Shown piece by piece: positions 12,395 to 23,411 of a DNA stretch of 64,000 nt. The stretch is taken from NCBI RefSeq assembly GCF_014529535.1, contig NW_023503608.1:3038001-3102000 (forward strand), read 5' to 3'. Position numbers and translations under genes: made by a program. The notes below the pieces were generated by a model that was given only the letters and a program-made list of their open reading frames with translations, ran no database searches and was not told where the DNA came from. The stretch's first letter is position 1. Each line of letters starts with the position of its first letter. Origin of the DNA: Bradysia coprophila. Its lineage: Eukaryota > Arthropoda > Insecta > Diptera > Sciaridae.

Positions 12395-15232
12395 ATGTAC
12401 CCCACAATCTGTTCGTTATTTCCAAGAATTGGTCGCATAGCCGCCCGGTCACCACTTTCATCGCTTTTCTGTGTCAAGAAACCAGAAACATTTCTCCGAC
12501 GATCTAACCAGCTGACAACTCGTAACATAACACGTGCAGCTCAATGTTCTAGTCAATGGTTGGCCGCTTTCGATTCACGTTTCGGGCCGCGTTCGAAAAA
12601 GTTTTTTGAACAAAATCAAAATAAGGGCGTCCCGAGAAAAATTCCGGAAACATTTGCTAAAGTACCAGTCATCGCGGTTGAAAATGCACCGATTTTTCCG
12701 AAATTTACAAAGATAATCGAGATAACCGACGCAAACCTTATCGATTTTGTGAATAAGCAACTCGCTGCGAACAATGCATTTTTCGGTGTGTTTCTGAAGA
12801 GGTCCAGAGACAACAAGGCCGAATTGATAGCCGATGTGAATGACATCCATCGAGTGGGAACATTTGTCCATGTTAAAGACATGAAAATACAGAGCGATCG
12901 AGCGGTATTGATTGTGGATGGCATACGGCGCATAAAAATCTCCAATGAAGGACCATCGCATAACAGTGCTGACTGGTTTCGTGGTGATAACACGCCATCC
13001 GTCTTGGTTGTGGAAACCGAAAAGTTCAAGTCCGATCGTTACCAGGAAGACGATCATCTGAAAGCAATGAGTCAAGAAATCGTTCAAACCATTCGGGACA
13101 TCGTTACGTTGAAGCCAATTCCAAATGAACTGTTGGAACAAATTTTACAACAAAAGCAGAGCGTTTTGAATAACGTTATCTATCTCTGTGATCTCGGTGC
13201 TGCTCTGACCAATGCGTCGCCCGAGGAACTACAAAATGTTATGGAAGAAACATCGATTCCAGATCGGTTAATGCTAACGTTACAGTTGCTCAAGAAGGAA
13301 ATGGAACTCACAAAATTGCAATCGAAAATCTCGGAGGAAGTTGAAGCTAAAATCAAACAAATGCACCGGAAATTGATGTTGTCTGAGCAAATGAAAGTGA
13401 TCAAGAAAGAGATGGGCGAGGATTATATGGACAAAGATGCATCTGCTGTACAACTAAGGAAGAAGCTCGAAGAAGGAAAGCATGTTCCTGATATTGTTCT
13501 CAAGACATTTGATGAGGAAATTAGCAAGATGAAACAAGTCGAGGGATACGGCATGGATTATAACGTGTCCAGGAATTTTCTCGACTGGCTGGCCGCATTG
13601 CCCTGGGGTGTTCAAACGAAAGAAAATTTATGTATTGAAAGTGCAAGCAAAGTTCTAGAAGCCGATCATTTTGGAATGGAAAACGTGAAGACAAGGATCT
13701 TGGAATTTATAGCGGTCAGTAAATTGAGAGGCACAACCCAAGGCAAAATACTTTGTTTCCATGGTCCACCAGGAGTCGGGTAAGTTGAATTAATCCGTAC
13801 TTTAAACTCCGTACTTTAAACCATATGTTCCTCAATGTATTCTCAACAGGAAAACGAGCATTGCACGTTCGATAGCCACTGCTTTGAATCGTAAATACTA
13901 CAGATTTAGTGTCGGTGGTATGACCGATGTTTCGCAGATCAAAGGTCACCGCAGAACTTACGTCGGTGAGACTTTCACTTTCTTCTCTTTTCATCGACAA
14001 ATCTAATCAATTCTCTAAGGTGCAATGCCTGGCAAGATCATTCAAGCGATGAAGTTAACCAATTCCGAAAATCCGTTGGTGCTGATCGACGAAATTGATA
14101 AGATTGGTGCACAATCGAAATTAGGTGGAGGTGATCCAAGCTCAGCCCTATTGGAATTGCTTGATCCCGAACAGGTATCATTGATTATATCAAATTGTTC
14201 GTGAAATCCGTTCCGTTCACAGTTGTCTTCATTCAGAACGTTGAATTCTTGGACCACTATATGGACATCCCGGTCGATGTGTCGAAAGTGCTTTTCATCT
14301 GCACCGCCAACGACGTCGACAATATACCGGAGCCCTTGAAAGATCGAATGGAAATGATCGAAATGTCCAGCTATATTGGCGAGGAAAAATTGGCTATCGC
14401 CAAAGGATATCTTATACCCAAGGCGATGAAAGAATGTGGCATTCACACGCCTCAATTGAAATGGGAAAACGATGCTTTGGTTGAGCTGTCACAGAACTAT
14501 TGTCGAGAAGCTGGTGTTCGCGGTTTGCAGCAACAAATCGAGAAAATTGTTCGGAAAGTCGCATTCAAAATTGTGAAAAGCCATGAGAAAAGTGAAACGA
14601 TAACTGCTGCCGGCTTGGAATCGTATCTGGGCAGTCCACCGTTTACGACAGAACTGATGTACAAAGAAACACCAGCTGGTGTTGTAATGGGATTGGGTAG
14701 TACATCAATGGGTGGAACGGTTCTCTTCATCGAAACGGCGAAGAAACAGCTCGATGAAAACTCTAAAGATCGTCCGTCAATACAAATAACTGGTAACGTC
14801 GGTGCAGTAATGAAAGAATCGGTACAGATTGCTGTTGCAGTTGCCCGAAATCATCTTCAAGAAACGGACAAAGACAACACATTCTTCGACCAAAATACTA
14901 TTCAACTACATATTCCGAAGGCTGCCGTACCGAAAGACGGACCAAGTGCTGGCATCACAGTTGTGGCTGCCCTTCAGTCACTGGCACTGAATCGACCGGT
15001 TAGACAAAATGTGGCAATGACGGGCGAAGTGTCACTTATGGGAAAGATACTGCCAGTTGGAGGGATCAAAGAGAAAACAATTGCTGCTAAGCGAAGTGAC
15101 GTTAATTGCCTGATTTTACCGGATGAAAACAAGAAGGATTTCGATGCGATTCCGAAGTACATTACCAAGGAAATGGAGGTGCATTTCGTCAAATGGTATG
15201 CTGATGTACACAAGCTATTGTTTCAGGTTTGA
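12395..15232 (+). CDS. Lon: Mitochondrial Lon protease (ATP-dependent)
   Basis: Four exons: 12395-13779, 13850-13965, 14020-14174, 14237-15232. They join in frame to 883 residues. ATP-dependent serine protease of the mitochondrial matrix that degrades damaged proteins. The N-terminus is basic and Ser/Arg-rich without acidic residues, as expected of a mitochondrial presequence. A LAN substrate-binding domain follows, then a coiled-coil stretch ([19 protein letters not shown]). The Walker A GPPGVGKT (about residues 456-463) is split by intron 1. Walker B is [12 protein letters not shown] near 519-530, and sensor 1 is CTAND. The protease domain has the catalytic serine in [10 protein letters not shown] (Ser789) and the lysine in [11 protein letters not shown] (Lys830). 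The C-terminus stops about ten residues earlier than in human LONP1. All key residues are present, so the gene looks functional. Confidence 0.96.
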
Positions 15233-15264
15233 TATTCTTGTTATTTGCACATATTGAGGCGATG

Positions 15265-15270
15265 AATAAA
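15265..15270 (+). promoter_or_regulatory. Poly(A) signal of Lon
   Basis: AATAAA lies 33 nt after the TGA stop at 15230-15232, giving a short 3' UTR. Confidence 0.6.
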
Positions 15271-16593
15271 AATGTTTTGTTCAGCGAGAAAGTTTTACGC
15301 ACTATAAATGAGAATAGATCCATGTTCATTGGTCCAATATTGGATGAAATTTTAAAGAAATTAATTAATTTGCTGAAAGTGCTCCAAATAAGTTCTTAGA
15401 TACGTGGTCTCTTTCTGTCTGTTAGACCTGTTAGAAAACCCTTATCACTCTTTGTCTCCACGTAGTGTAGGTAAAAAGTAAACGTAACAGTCACGACAGC
15501 ACTTCTTATTAAGCACCTAATAAAGTCTTACAAATCGATAGTGTGTTCTACTTATTACCTGCCATTTCAATTAAACAAATTTTTTCAAAAAGAAACTTAC
15601 AACTTCGGCCGCTTATCAGTTCATTTCATTTTTAATTTATTGATTAATCGCACTGAAATTCTCTTTCCTCTTTCATTTTGTGATAGTATATTATATGAGC
15701 TTCACGATTCATAATAGCGATTCAACGTTCTGTGTATTTTAGGCACTTGTAATTAAAATAATAATTTTTCTTCATAAAATAGAACACGTCACGTCTTTGC
15801 GTAAAAGAATCGACAAAATGACTTCTAGAAATGCTAAATGAATTCTTTTTATATATACTCCTCTCTTGGAACCGTTTTCGAAATTACAAAATGGAAAAAA
15901 GTTTTAATATCTTTTCAAAAGAGATAAACTCGTGCACAAACAACGAGTGTCGGTTGGTAAATTTATATAGTGTATACACCTAGACAAGGTATGAATTTAC
16001 ACTTAATGAACCCAACGATACAGTGAAAAAAATGCAGAGAGAAAATGAGTTGTGGTTGAGATAACAAACAAACGGAAAGGGACGGATAAAAATGTTCGTT
16101 ATAATTTGAAGAAGCAAAAATTAGCACCTTCACGTGACATGATGTGTGATGCGCATAGATTGGTACAATGGGAACTTTTAAGTAATTTTTCTGATGTCCA
16201 GATTCGACAGATTGATTTCGATCCGTTGACCGGTCTTTGATAAATTCAATTCAGGGATCTTCTAGAAATAACGCGACGTATTCACAATGAGAGATAAGAT
16301 TAATGAAGTAAGAGAAACGTAAGCGAAAGAAATGGTAAACGCATAACGACAAGTCATGAAGTGTTGAACAATCGATTTAGTAACAGTCACAAGTGGTTAT
16401 TAGCTAAGAGACACTGATACGTGAACTACAGTTCATGAGAAATCTCCGGTGCATCAACTTCATCTAAATTGGAATTACAATTGGCTGCAAATTACTATTC
16501 TCCAGGAACTAAAATTCCTCAAATGAGTAAATTCTTAAATATTGCGAGAGAGATTGCTGGGAGGCTGCTATTACTGCGTTTATATAGTGAAAA

Positions 16594-16680
16594 AGGAATC
16601 TCACGCCGGAATCATTCACAATGTGACATCTTGTAAAAAGGAAAATCTCAATTTGTGAATCACGCCCGAGTGAGATTCCT
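16594..16680. repeat. Small inverted repeat
   Basis: Left arm GGAATCTCACGCC...ATTCACAA and right arm TTGTGAAT...GAGTGAGATTCC are inverse complements with a few mismatches, enclosing about 30 bp. Hairpin-forming, non-coding. Confidence 0.5.
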
Positions 16681-18006
16681 TGACCAACGCACTCCAAGAA
16701 CAGGCATGAGAACAGAAATTAAATAAGAGGCCTCCACGATGCAGTAGCCTAAGATTCTCATATAAATTCAATTTTTTATGTGGTACAGGCCACTGCGTTA
16801 CGGACGTTCTATACAAAATAAGATGCCAAATGACCGTTAAAAAATCTGTCCTTGTGTCAGTGCCGCCTTGCCTTGACATCACGAACGAGAAATGATATCA
16901 AATTTTAGTTCATGCAATAGTCGAGAACAAATTGCTGGATACTCTTCGAGTCGCAGGCGTCGTAGGGTAATAAAACTTATGACTCGTCAGTCCATCAGAG
17001 CCTATTTTTCATAAACAAATATCTCAATCTCCTAGCCAAGTTTAAAGTAAAAAAAAAAAATTTTTTTAGAAATATGTAGTCTAATTGCTTCCTACTTTTA
17101 GGGTGACAATCTGACTTTATCTATCAGTCTGGATAACAATCGCAGCTATTTTCTTGAATGATTGAATGTATTCCATTTTGAATATTGGAAATTTAATTGC
17201 AGATCCTTATGAATTAACTGGTAAAATCAACTGCAAAATCATTTTCGTCATCGTGATAATAAAATGATTCTTAGTAAAACATGTTTCCAGTCGTGGATTT
17301 AACGATACGTGTAATAAAGACTGTAATCTGCTCGCTTGTTATTTACATTTTGATGCTCTGTGGAGACGATCATAAATCATAAGCTTAGTTTCCCAAATAA
17401 ATGACGAAAGAATGACATGAGTAATAATTCATAAAAGATAAACTGACTAGCTTAGAGACAATTAAGATTCTTATGTTTGCTTAATATGGCAATATAATTA
17501 CCCTTTTCATTTTGGTGCTTGTACACAAGCGATAATTGAAACTTTTATTTGTCTGACGCGCTACACATCTTAAAATAAATTTTATTTTTGGATTGTAACA
17601 ATATTCCAAAAACCAAAAATTGCAATTTTGGCTGAAAATGTAATGTTCCTTCTAATCAACAATTGAAAGTACTAAGGAAACTAAACAAACTATCTCATGC
17701 AGTAAGAATGATGATCACTAGAATCACTCTGGATCATTGGCCTGATATTTTGATCGAAAAATAAATCATCGTAACTCCATACCATCGTCGATTCATTAAT
17801 CCGAATAGTAAAAATCAAATAATGTTACACAAAGCAAAAATTAGAATCTCTATGAATGAGCACAGCTCAAGAATGAATCGTCTTAATATGAAGGATCAAA
17901 ATTTTCCAGGTGAAATGGTGGCCGTTAATCGTTATCCGTTAATCGACACCAAATATTAAATGCTCACGAAAATGTTAGATATTGATTTTCTCTTAAAGAC
18001 TTAAAC

Positions 18007-18483
18007 AGACGACAAACATAACATTGCCAGTATAAATTTCATGTCTTACGAGGAATCTTCACATGGATAAATTGTTGCCTACATTTCGGGGCAAAATTAT
18101 TATAATTTTGATGATAATTTTGGACTCGCATTCTTTTTGGAAAAAGTAGGACCGTCGTTCGGTGTTAAAATGTGTCACCTTTTAGTAAAAATTTAAGTGT
18201 TTGTGGTAACCTCAGTCCGAGAAAACTCAATATTTCATGAAAATTGACACATATTTTGAGCTTTCTCGGAGTTAGGTTACATCACCACAAACATTTAAAT
18301 TTTTGCTGAAAACTAACACATTATAAAACGAAACGATTGTCGTACTTTTTCTAAAAAGGATGCGAGTCCAAAATTACCATCAAAATAAATATAATTTTGC
18401 CCCGAGTCTGGTACAAAATCTCTTACTTCTTTTGATGCGAAAATAAAACACAGCTTTAAGCTCATATCTTTTTTTGTCGTCTC
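18007..18483. repeat. Foldback (long inverted repeat) element
   Basis: Two arms of roughly 150 bp face each other around a short centre near 18240. The left arm reads CGGGGCAAAATTAT (18088 on), then GGACTCGCAT, AAAAGTA, TTTGTGGT and CCGAGAAA. The right arm repeats these in inverse order, ending AATTTTGCCCCG (about 18405). Weaker matching continues outward to an AGACGACAAA / TTTGTCGTCT pair near the ends. No coding capacity. Arm divergence suggests an old insertion. Confidence 0.65.
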
Positions 18484-20009
18484 AGACGAAATTACCATTC
18501 TGAAAGAGGATGCATTGTAGTTTGTGGGGCCTTAAACCTCTTAGGTTGAATAAAATTAAACAATGATAATGCCAGGTATCTGAAGAAACACGAAATCATA
18601 ATTTTGGTATAGTCCCTATGGTCCTCCGTTAAAAATTGGATGAAGAGGAAATTGAGAAATGTTTGAAAGAGATCAATTGCGCAAGTAAAACACCGTAATT
18701 CACAAAAACCTAATAGATAGCCAACCATCACGTAAGCTTGCGTTTTGTATTAAATTATTTAAGGTACACTCAAAGTTCCACCTGTGAGAAATTCTTTGAA
18801 TGAAAATTTTATTGAAACGAGCTTCTTTGAAGAAACATTTACGTTTGTGAGTTACTTCTCTCTGAGAGCGGTTGTGTTTGTGTTTGTTTTATGAGTGTTT
18901 GGAGGGGCAAGCAATTCTGTTAAAAAATCGTTTAATTTGAAATTATCTTTTCGGTTTTCGCATTTAAAATTATTATGAAAACCAAGGAACTTTACATTTG
19001 AACCTGTACGTATGTAATATCGCAATTATGACGTTAAACGTAATAGCGAGGAAAATTTGGGCGCGCACTCTTCTTTTCTCCAATCGAAATAATAGTATAT
19101 TTCGTACGTAGGACTAAAAGTCTTGTTTAGCATGTGAGAGCTTTCCAGACAGAGCTGAAGGCGAGGTCTGGAATCGAATACGCTAAAAAATACTTATAGT
19201 TATAGTCCGTGGTACAAAATATATTTTTCAAATCCGACGGAGAAAAAGTGCTCACTGTTCGGGTATGAAAATAAATCACTTCGGGAAACACTTTTGTGAT
19301 TGATGCTTTTTGTAAGTGAAAGACACAAATCTTAAAACTATTCCTGGTCTTGACCACTTAAGTTAAATTGACAATTTTTTTCATAATACATGAAGTTCCT
19401 CTAATTTAATTCGCAAGCGCGTATCTAGCAAAAAACATAACATAAAATCTAGATTCTCATTTGTTAAACGAAATTTTTGTGTAAACAATAACAAACAACA
19501 ACAAGTCCTAAATCAGAAAACATGTCACATTTCGCATTTCCGATAGTGTACTTAGAAAATTGGAACCAAACCAAATCGGTTTGGTAATTCACTGTTGTTG
19601 CTCTTGATTTCGAATGAGTACGTTGTAATATCTTATTCTGTATTCCACTCAAGTACACATATACTGTAAGGGTCCGCCTGCATAGCCGGCATACGTTTCA
19701 CAAGGAAATGTAGCCAAAAATAGAGAAAGAATTTTTTTGAAAGAAATGTAAAGTAAAATACAAACGTGCGTTCATAAACTGTCTGCGTATATTTATAACA
19801 ACAAGAGACCGTCAACTACAATTTCTTGTTTTCACTATCTTCAATGATATCGAATGGCGAACCTCCACAACAGATATATACAGCTACACAACACTTCGTA
19901 CTCGAAATAATTTCGTTCAGACAAGTCAGTATTTGGTTAACCATTGAATCGGTTGCGACTCATTCATTTATTCACGTTCCTTCGCCTTGTTTATTAAATT
20001 ACAGTAAAT

Positions 20010-22769
20010 ATGATGGGTATACGTGTGTTGTGTGCATCGAAAAGTGCAGTTCAGATCGGAGATGTTTTGGCAAGATTTATGTCAACCGGTGGATCGAGTA
20101 ACATCGGTTTCATCGGTTTGGGTAACATGGGCGGTCACATGGCAAACAATTTAATGAAGCAGGTTTGAGCTTACTATTTTTATTTATACGAAAAACAGCC
20201 GAGGATTTTATCAAACTGTTGCTCCAGCGACACACCTCCAAAAAATATTCTTGTTATGTTAAATTGATTGGCACTACAATATAGCGAACAGCGTAGATTA
20301 GCCACCACAAAAACATTTTCTTTGCATTAAATTGATAGTGTGTACGTATAAGTTGTTACTACGTGTTCCTTTCGCGTTATCAGTTTATTTTTAGATCATT
20401 AAAATGCGAACATTTTATATCGCTGCTATCGGCCTTACTTTACACGCGTCTGTCGTAGGCAATACACGCATGCATTATTCGCTGTTTTCTGTGATGATGT
20501 GTATATGAAACACTGAATTGACTAAACTTGAACTGAAGCAATGGATGTCGATTGCATAATTTTGATTAGAAGTAGAATTCTCAATGTTTTTGCAAAAAAG
20601 AATTATTTTGAGTTTACAGATCCACAGCCAACGGTTCAGAAATTTGTTCTTTGTGCTTTTCGTCTAGACAAATTTTTCTTCAATCTTTTCCTAAATGTCC
20701 ATAAATGCTACAACAGGTTCAATTCGCAATATTTACAACTTTGTTCACCATCTCAAAAACTTCTTAAGGTTTCAAATCCTTTCTTTCCGTTCACTTTTCG
20801 TCAAAATACAATTTTAGAAAACGTGAGAATTTTGCTTGCTTCACTACAGTAATGCTACAAACCTAAAGGAATGTGAATGGGGATCAAAAGTGATTCTGGT
20901 AGTATCCCTAGTAGTATGCCTCAATGCGGAAAGCTTAAAACTTTGCAGATATGCTACGAAGCCAAACGGCAAAACACATGATGGAAACATCATTTCGTTA
21001 CATAAAACCTAAAGTAGAGGTATTGTTTGCTTGTGATTTGAATTATCTCTTATCAATTTAGAATTTAAATTTTTTCGATAAAATAACTGTTGTGTGTAAT
21101 ACACTCAAGGTCATGCGTTGTGTAACAGGTTTGACTTATCGGATGATTATTTTGTTACCGACAGCGTCAACAACAATAAGCTCTGGCTAGTAAAGTAGAC
21201 GAACTTATGTCAAAACAAACGAAGTACAAGATTTTCATACATCCAACCAAAGCACCTAGCAGGGTAATAGAGGATTTTACACGTCAAATATTACCCTGCT
21301 AGGTGCTTTGATCCAACGCTATGCGTTTATGAAAGGTATCGTTATAAAGAATTTCTATTTGTTATCAATTACTTTCCTCTTTCGTGGCGGGGCCTTTCTA
21401 CCAATGAATTATTACTTTAAGCAACGCACTTCAAGCAAAAGTGCTATTAATGACAGCTGCCAAATAGAGTACTATTTTGTTTGAAATTTTATCCACACTC
21501 TTTTTACAGTGTAAAATTTTGTATGGAGCACTGTCAAGTTTCAGTACCCTATTTAGAGTACCACTTTTGCGTTGCTTTAAGAGAACAGTTTTGATCAACA
21601 GTTACGGCTCGAAATAGTTCGATATAGATAAAATCACTTTTGTTGTAAGGACGATAGTTTATCTGATTTAAAGGACTGAGACTTAGAAATTAAGAGTTCC
21701 ATCTCCTACCCGAATCTATCAATTTTCATTAATCGTTTTCCATTTTACTCAGGGACACAAATTAAGTGTCTACGATGTATCAGCCCCAGCTTGCGATGCT
21801 CTTAAAGCTAAAGGAGCGAATGTGTGCTCGAGTCCGAAAGATGTGGCAAAGAATGCTGACTTCGTGATCACAATGTTGCCCAACAATGACATCGTGTCCA
21901 ACACCTACGAGACCATTGTCAAAGATGGTGTTAGCAGCAATACAATTTTTATTGATTCGAGTACCATTGATCCGAATGTCGCTAAATCGGTAAGCTTAGG
22001 CTCAGGAGGAAAGAAAAGACTTTTTCGTCTGAAACACCAAATTGATTTTAACAGATTCAAAAGTTGGTGACCTCTAAGGGTGCAAGATTCGTTGATGCTC
22101 CAGTCAGTGGCGGTTAGTTTAACAAAACATTTTTACTAAAATCAAATTTTCTGAACTAACGGAATCTTTTTTGTAGGAGTTCCTGGAGCAGAAGCAGCAA
22201 CATTGACATTTATGGTCGGCGGAACAAGTGCAGAATATGAAGCGGTTAAATCTACCTTAGAATGCATGGGCAAACGAATCACTCATTGCGGAGACTATGG
22301 AATGGGACAGGCAGCTAAGCTGTGCAACAACATGTTGTTGGGAATATCCATGATCGGTGTCTGTGAGACAATGAATTTAGCCGTACGGTTGGTGAACTGA
22401 ATCATGTTATTCTACATGAACTGAGAAATTGATCGATTTTTTTCTATATGTAGCCTTGGACTTGACGCTAAAATGTTCATGGACATTGTTAACTCATCAA
22501 CTGGTCGATGCTGGTCGTCAGAAGTTTATAATCCCGTTCCAGGCCTAGTACCAACAGCACCGGCTAATCGTGACTATGCTGGCGGTTTCTCCACCGAACT
22601 AATAACAAAAGATTTGGGTTTGGCGTCTGGTGTCGCAACAGCATCGAATACACCGATCCCACTTGGCAGTATGGCTCATCAAATTTACCGAACATTGAAA
22701 TCGCGTGGCTTGGGAAATAAAGACTTTTCGGTCGTTTACGATTTTTTGAAAAACGAGAAAAATAATTAG
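20010..22769 (+). CDS. HIBADH: 3-hydroxyisobutyrate dehydrogenase, mitochondrial
   Basis: Five exons: 20010-20162, 21753-21989, 22055-22112, 22177-22387, 22454-22769. They join to 324 residues, close to the human protein. NAD-dependent oxidation of 3-hydroxyisobutyrate to methylmalonate semialdehyde in mitochondrial valine breakdown. A short basic, Ser-containing leader (MMGIRVLCASKSAVQ) fits mitochondrial import. The Rossmann nucleotide-binding motif is GFIGLGNMGGHMANNL at about 36-51. The substrate-binding stretch DAPVSGGVPGAE spans the third intron. The catalytic lysine is in GQAAKLCNN (Lys197). The C-terminal helical domain ends KDLGLASGVA ... SVVYDFL. Two ATG codons are adjacent at 20010-20015; I chose the first. 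Intron 1 is 1.6 kb and hosts two small repeats. No broken motif. Confidence 0.96.
21248..21310. repeat. 63-nt hairpin with 22-bp perfect arms (HIBADH intron 1)
   Basis: Arms start CAAAGCACCTAGCAGGG and end CCCTGCTAGGTGCTTTG, pairing over 22 bp without mismatch around a 19-nt loop. A shorter copy with 14-bp arms is at 31982-32021. Could be a miniature element or a small-RNA precursor. Confidence 0.75.
21421..21577. repeat. Short TIR element (HIBADH intron 1), related to 62605-62740
   Basis: Begins CAACGCACTTCAAGCAAAAG and ends CTTTTGCGTTGC, imperfect inverse complements. The core holds GCCAAATAGAGTACTATTTT and CAGTTTCAGTACCC. The same core and ends recur at 62605-62740. Non-coding. Confidence 0.6.
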
Positions 22770-22945
22770 ATGAAAACTGTTTGTGCGGCGGGTTCTGCAA
22801 TGGGTGTCGATGGATTGTACAATGGTACTTGAGATTTTGCATTTATTTTTCAATTTTTATTTCTGGATTTTACCTACGATTTTATCAGTTGGATAAGTTG
22901 AGTGTTTATGGACCGCGTTGTATACTTTTAAGCAAATTGTTCGTA

Positions 22946-22951
22946 AATAAA
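22946..22951 (+). promoter_or_regulatory. Poly(A) signal of HIBADH
   Basis: AATAAA 177 nt after the stop at 22767-22769. The 3' ends of HIBADH and the zinc-finger gene at 23412 converge. Confidence 0.55.
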
Positions 22952-23321
22952 GACAGTTAATTGAACGAAGTGTTTCAGTACATTGCACTAGACTTTCCTA
23001 ACTTCTGGATTGATTTCCGATCAATCATCAATTGGAATTTGTAAAGCGTGACTGTGAGACGATTTCTTGAAGATTTTTAAAGACTCGCATACTCATCATC
23101 ACGTTATTTATATAGAATTAACTTTTTAAAACAAGCTCTGTTGGCTTAAAAGTATAACTCAAACAAATTTGCAAAAAGATTAATTTACACTCACCCCTTA
23201 TTGCAGACGAAGATGTGTCGCATATCGTGACTTAACCCACGGGTGCACCAGCACCTATACAATGTATAGTATACATCATCGAAGATTGACAAAACACGGC
23301 GATCGTATTTTCATGACACAA

Positions 23322-23327
23322 TTTATT
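23322..23327 (-). promoter_or_regulatory. Poly(A) signal of the zinc-finger gene
   Basis: TTTATT on the plus strand is AATAAA on the coding strand, about 85 nt past the stop at 23412-23414. Confidence 0.5.
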
Positions 23328-23411
23328 CTTAACAATATTGGTCAGTCCTCTACGCGTTCACAAAAGCTGAACTTATTCAATGCCAAATTCCATTTTCTAT
23401 ATTTTGACTCT

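Larger units (their letters stand above)
15271..20009. other. Intergenic region between Lon and HIBADH
   Basis: About 4.7 kb of AT-rich DNA with no open frame above about 90 codons and no recognisable product. It contains two inverted-repeat elements, described separately at 16594-16680 and 18007-18483. The HIBADH promoter should lie near the right end. Confidence 0.55.

Noticed and set aside
12575-13141. 188-codon antisense frame opposite Lon exon 1
   Set aside because: Lies fully across a strongly conserved Lon coding exon and has no family resemblance; a shadow of codon bias.
20541-20852. 103-codon frame inside HIBADH intron 1
   Set aside because: No domain and no splice sites in register with neighbouring HIBADH exons.
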